From NCBI GenBank assembly GCA_000432735.1, contig FR887804.1, positions 1-28,515 on the forward strand: 28,515 nt of DNA. The letters run 5' to 3'. Origin of the DNA: Bacteroides sp. CAG:443 (GTDB lineage Bacteria > Bacteroidota > Bacteroidia > Bacteroidales > Bacteroidaceae). A program made the position numbers and the translations under genes. Shown here in pieces: positions 25,204 to 28,515 of the stretch (position 1 is the stretch's first letter; every line of letters begins with the position of its first letter). Under the pieces are notes generated by a model. The model was not told the origin of the DNA and searched no databases. It saw nothing but the letters and a program-made list of their open reading frames with translations.

Positions 25204-27414
25204 ATGACACAAAAATTATTGACCTTAATGGGTTTGTTGAGCATTTGTCTTTACTCCTATGCTCAACAAATTATCAAGCCGGGAGTAAAGACTGCTACAA
25301 CATTTGCTATTGTGGTAGATAATACCAGTTACGAAAAAACGAAAAATGCTTTAGAGGCTTATAAGCAAAGTATAGAAGCTGATGGCTTGGGCACATATCT
25401 TTTAGTAGATGAGTGGAAATCTCCCGAACAGATTCGTAAATTGTTGATTCAGCTACATTCAGACCGTAAATCACCTCTTGAAGGTTGCGTATTTGTGGGT
25501 GATATTCCCATTCCGATGCTGCGGGATGCCCAACATTTAACTTCAGCGTTTAAAATGGATCAAAAACATGACTGGAAGGAGTCTAGTGTACCTTCCGACC
25601 GTTATTATGATGATTTTGGTCTGAAGTTTGATTTCTTGAAGCAGGATGCAGATATACCTTTGTATTTCTATTATTCATTGCGTGCAGACTCTAAGCAATA
25701 TCTTTCTCCGGACATTTATTCAGCCCGTATAAAACCTCTGGAGCTGGAAGGGGTTGATAAATATCAATTATTAAATAAGTATCTGGAAAAGGTAGTGGCA
25801 GAAAAGCGTGAAAATGCCAACAATGTAGTAGATTATTTGAGCATGGGACGAGGACATGGATATAATTCCGAAGACCCGACAGCATGGTCAGGAGAACAGT
25901 TAGCTATTCGTGAACAATTACCTCAATTGTTTCGTCCGGGATCTACAGTAAAATTCTTTGATTTTGATGTAAACTTCCCCATTAAAAACACCTATTTAAA
26001 CGAAGTACAGAGCAAGGGACTTGATATTATGCTATTTCATCATCATGGTGCGCCCGATACGCAATATCTGAATGGCTATGAAGAGGTAAATACGATAGAT
26101 CCCAGTATCGAGAATATAAAGCGTTTTTTGCGTAGCAAGATACCTGCTTTTGCCGAGACGAAAGGAAAAGAAGCTGCAATTGCAGAATATATGAAAAGAT
26201 ATAATGTTCCACGTGAATGGTGTGAAGAAGCTTTTGATCCGGAAAAGATAAAAGAAGATTCTCTTTATAATTTATCACTAGACATTCATACAACCGATAT
26301 CCATCCTCTTAAACCACAGGCTCGTTTTATAATGTTCGATGCTTGTTTTAACGGTTCATTTTATGAGAAAGATAATATTGCTGGAGCTTATGTCTTCTCA
26401 GACGGAAAAACAGTGGTAGCTCAGGGCGGAACTGTGAATACGATTCAAGATAAATGGCCTGATGAATTTTTGGGACTGTTGGGAGCAGGCATGCGTATTG
26501 GACAATTTAATCGTCTGGTTTGCTATTTAGAAAATCATCTGATAGGTGACCCTACATTCCATTTTGCCAATAATAGTGGCATTGATGTAGATATCAATCG
26601 CGCATTGGTCTTGGAAGAAGGAAATTTGAACTATTGGAAAAAACAACTCGATAGTCCATTGCCCGATATGCGTGCTTTGGCATTGAGAGAATTGTGTAAA
26701 GGAGGATATGACCAACTTCCAGAACTTCTGGAAAAGTCTTACTTTACTTCTGACTATTTTGTTGTACGCTTGGAGGCGATGCGCTTATTGGCGTTAAATT
26801 ATCCGGAAAAAGCCATAAAAGTATTACAAGCTGCACTCAATGATGGATATGAACTGGTACGACGTTTTGCCTGTGAGTATGTAGAGAAAAATGGACATCC
26901 AGACCTTATTCCCGCAGTTATCAAGGCATATCTGGAGCGTCAGCATGAATCGCGTTTAAACTTTAAACTGATATCTGGATTAGGAGCTTTCGACACGAAT
27001 GCTTTGTTACAAGAACTCGACAAGCAGGCTGCAAATAAGTATTTTTATGATTCTTCGTATGTAGACCGTTTCAGAAAACAGATTAAACAGAGTGAAAAAC
27101 GCATGCAGGCCGATTTAAAGGAAATGTTTGATACAACTGTAAAACCCAGTCGGGTACGCTTGGATATCGTAGTATATCGTAACCATCCCAATACTGCTGG
27201 CATCGATCCGTTATTGAAATTTGCATCTGACGAAACTCGGGATAAAAAACTTCGTTTAGCTGCGATTGAAACTTTAGGCTGGTTCAATGAAAATTATCGT
27301 CGCAATGATATTGTTTCGGGATTAAAACAGATTAAGACCGACGACAAGGAATTGAAGAATGAAATAGAAAAGACAATCCAGAGATTGATAGACGGACGAG
27401 GAGTTCATAATTAA
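25204..27414 (+). CDS. Exported gingipain-like (clan CD) cysteine peptidase with HEAT-like repeats, copy 3
   Basis: From the ATG at 25204 the product has 736 residues; a TTG at 25192 would add MKKN but is less likely. The signal peptide MTQKLLTLMGLLSICLYSYA ends before QQ. The shared motifs are TFAIVVDNTSYE, VFVGDIPIPMLRDAQHL, SVPSDRYYDDFGLKFDF and YSARIKPL. His281 lies in LFHHHGAPD, Cys381 in IMFDACFNGSF, and HLIGDPTFHF is near 447. The His-to-Cys spacing is 100 residues. GRGHGYNSE occupies the position of the copy 1 second His-Gly motif. The HEAT-like region includes DGYELVRRFACEYVEKNG and RLNFKLISGLGAFD, closely matching copy 1. It is the last gene in the operon, about 45 bases before a strong terminator. 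Enzyme activity is inferred from motif conservation only. Confidence 0.68.
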   Translation: MTQKLLTLMGLLSICLYSYAQQIIKPGVKTATTFAIVVDNTSYEKTKNALEAYKQSIEADGLGTYLLVDEWKSPEQIRKLLIQLHSDRKSPLEGCVFVGDIPIPMLRDAQHLTSAFKMDQKHDWKESSVPSDRYYDDFGLKFDFLKQDADIPLYFYYSLRADSKQYLSPDIYSARIKPLELEGVDKYQLLNKYLEKVVAEKRENANNVVDYLSMGRGHGYNSEDPTAWSGEQLAIREQLPQLFRPGSTVKFFDFDVNFPIKNTYLNEVQSKGLDIMLFHHHGAPDTQYLNGYEEVNTIDPSIENIKRFLRSKIPAFAETKGKEAAIAEYMKRYNVPREWCEEAFDPEKIKEDSLYNLSLDIHTTDIHPLKPQARFIMFDACFNGSFYEKDNIAGAYVFSDGKTVVAQGGTVNTIQDKWPDEFLGLLGAGMRIGQFNRLVCYLENHLIGDPTFHFANNSGIDVDINRALVLEEGNLNYWKKQLDSPLPDMRALALRELCKGGYDQLPELLEKSYFTSDYFVVRLEAMRLLALNYPEKAIKVLQAALNDGYELVRRFACEYVEKNGHPDLIPAVIKAYLERQHESRLNFKLISGLGAFDTNALLQELDKQAANKYFYDSSYVDRFRKQIKQSEKRMQADLKEMFDTTVKPSRVRLDIVVYRNHPNTAGIDPLLKFASDETRDKKLRLAAIETLGWFNENYRRNDIVSGLKQIKTDDKELKNEIEKTIQRLIDGRGVHN

Positions 27415-27460
27415 TTTTCATATCAATAAATGTGATATTATAAAATATGGTATGTTAATG

Positions 27461-27504
27461 AAAATACGGGATTCAATTAAAAAAAATTGGATTCCGTATT
27501 TTTT
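27461..27504 (+). terminator. Strong terminator closing the six-gene operon
   Basis: AAAATACGGGATTCAATT (27461-27478) pairs with AATTGGATTCCGTATTTT (27485-27502) over 18 bp with two imperfect pairs and an A-rich loop, followed by TTT. The hairpin lies about 45 bases after the last peptidase stop and marks the operon end. Confidence 0.85.
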
Positions 27505-27939
27505 ATATTGAACAAATCCATACTTATTTCTATAAATTATTCTGCCCGAATTTTTGAAAAGAATTTCGATTCCGAAAGAAGGAAATTTTACTTATTGATT
27601 TCATATTTGAAAAGTAAATGCTTTAACATACTCATTCTACCAGTTAGGCAAGGAACTGATTAATTTCTATACTTTTCTCACAAGACAATTAAATAGAAAA
27701 AAACACCTTACAATAATATTTATTTACATAAATAATTTATATTTGTAAACAAATAAAAATTACTTCAAAAAAAATTAGATAAACAAAGAAGTGTTATGCT
27801 TATTTCGATTTATAAACGTAAGAGATTTAAAAAGTATATATACTTCTTATGAACTTAAATCTGAATACGCATTCCAGTTCCACGCTTCTTTTGTATAATA
27901 TAAATGGTCTGTAGGAGCTGACAGACAATGTATGTAATT
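27505..27939. other. AT-rich intergenic region before the last gene
   Basis: No gene is visible. It contains the -7 box candidate at 27738-27745 and a perfect 14-bp palindrome AAGTATATATACTT (27832-27845). The latter lies in what would be a leader of about 185 bases, unusually long for a small gene. The sequence is very AT-rich, so short palindromes may be chance. Confidence 0.5.
27738..27754 (+). promoter_or_regulatory. Candidate promoter with overlapping inverted repeat
   Basis: TATATTTG (27738-27745) matches TAnnTTTG. It overlaps the inverted repeat ATTTGT/ACAAAT (27741-27754), which would cover the start site and could be an operator. The next gene begins about 185 bases downstream. Confidence 0.4.
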
Positions 27940-28476
27940 ATGAGAAAAAGTATTTTTTTTAGAATGATGTTTTTTGTCATTACTGCAATTATGAGTTTAC
28001 CTATTTGTGCTGAAAACTGGAATTTTGCATCTTCATACGAAGGTATGTATTATAAAAAGAATCGCTTTGCCATAGATTTAGGTATAGGTGGAGCAAAAGG
28101 TGGTGGAGGTTTTGATTTGGGTGTAAGATATCAACACAATTTTGCTCCATTCATTGGATGGGATGCAATCAGTGTAAAAGCTGCTTTCCCAACTAAAGAT
28201 ACATTCGACGAGAATCCAGACTTGCAAATTATGACAGGCGTACGTGGTAATACTCCTTATTTCTTCAAGGAAATGTCGGGATATTTATCTTTTGCTGCCG
28301 GATATGGTTTTAGCACTGATAGCAGTGCTATGAATAATGATGGAGGTATTTGCTTCGAAATCGGAACTGGTATTAATCTCTGTAAAAATGTATACATAGG
28401 ATATGCTTTTAACTTCCAAAAGATAAATATTTCTATAGATAATAAGGATGTATCAAGTAACGGCAAGTTACACTAG
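27940..28476 (+). CDS. Small exported beta-barrel-like protein, C-terminal end possibly shortened
   Basis: The chosen ATG gives 178 residues with a clear signal peptide (MRKSIFFRMMFFVITAIMSL, cleavage near ICA). An ATG four codons earlier (27928) is the alternative. The mature protein has Gly- and aromatic-rich alternating strands (FAIDLGIGGAKGGGGFDLGV, SGYLSFAAGYGF, CKNVYIGYAFNF) like small outer-membrane barrels. It ends in KDVSSNGKLH rather than a strand finishing in Phe or Tyr, so the expected last strand is missing. The frame stays open after the TAG to the window end, at 28515, so an early stop or a mutation is possible. The family is unassigned. It follows the operon terminator and has its own promoter candidate, so no functional link to the peptidases is claimed. 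Confidence 0.6.
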   Translation: MRKSIFFRMMFFVITAIMSLPICAENWNFASSYEGMYYKKNRFAIDLGIGGAKGGGGFDLGVRYQHNFAPFIGWDAISVKAAFPTKDTFDENPDLQIMTGVRGNTPYFFKEMSGYLSFAAGYGFSTDSSAMNNDGGICFEIGTGINLCKNVYIGYAFNFQKINISIDNKDVSSNGKLH

Positions 28477-28515
28477 GGATATTCAGTAAATGTCCCCAAA
28501 ATAAGATGGCATATG

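Noticed and set aside
20795..27414. Type IX secretion of the peptidases, as for true gingipains
   Set aside because: None of the three has a C-terminal sorting domain; they end in helical repeat sequence (RLKND, IHRLT, GRGVHN).
1..28515. CRISPR arrays, tRNA or rRNA genes
   Set aside because: No regularly spaced identical repeats and no cloverleaf or rRNA-like sequence were seen; only the diverged 66-bp repeat, which has no spacers.

Overview
The window looks like a chromosomal segment of a gut Bacteroides. Several genes are preceded by the Bacteroides-type -7 box TAnnTTTG, Shine-Dalgarno sequences are weak or absent, many products carry signal peptides or lipoboxes, and there is a TonB-dependent receptor with an N-terminal carboxypeptidase-regulatory-like domain plus Bacteroidetes-restricted DUF families. 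The species cannot be fixed from sequence reading alone.

Left edge (1-1313): an inverted repeat that may be the end of an IS3-family element, a small exported beta-rich protein on the minus strand, and a 550-base intergenic stretch with degenerate 66-bp tandem repeats. Core block (1314-14420): tex and nudC overlap by one base and end at a bidirectional terminator. They face a convergent minus-strand set: a metallo-beta-lactamase-fold lipoprotein, ffh, a MATE transporter and a YafV-like omega-amidase. From a divergent promoter region lysS, gpsA and pgi then run on the plus strand, followed by a HAD phosphatase or phosphomutase and a strong terminator. A short transcription unit with its own -7 box may end at that same terminator.

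Accessory block (14421-27504): an AT-rich regulatory region of about 630 bases leads into a tight six-gene plus-strand operon. It encodes a TonB-dependent receptor, a DUF4876-like surface lipoprotein with a lamin-tail-like segment, a DUF6850-like outer-membrane barrel, and three tandem paralogous exported proteins of about 730 residues. Each paralogue has a gingipain-like (clan CD, C25-related) region with a conserved His-Gly and Asp-Ala-Cys pair, followed by HEAT-like helical repeats. A strong terminator closes the unit. No SusD is present, so this is not a classical polysaccharide locus. The simplest reading is a TonB-driven uptake system coupled to three cysteine peptidases or peptidase-like binding proteins, by loose analogy with gingipain-assisted haem capture in Porphyromonas. 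The substrate is unknown, and this is the main candidate for an undescribed system here.

Right edge (27505-28515): an AT-rich intergenic region with one good promoter candidate, then a small exported beta-barrel-like protein whose reading frame stops just before the window ends.
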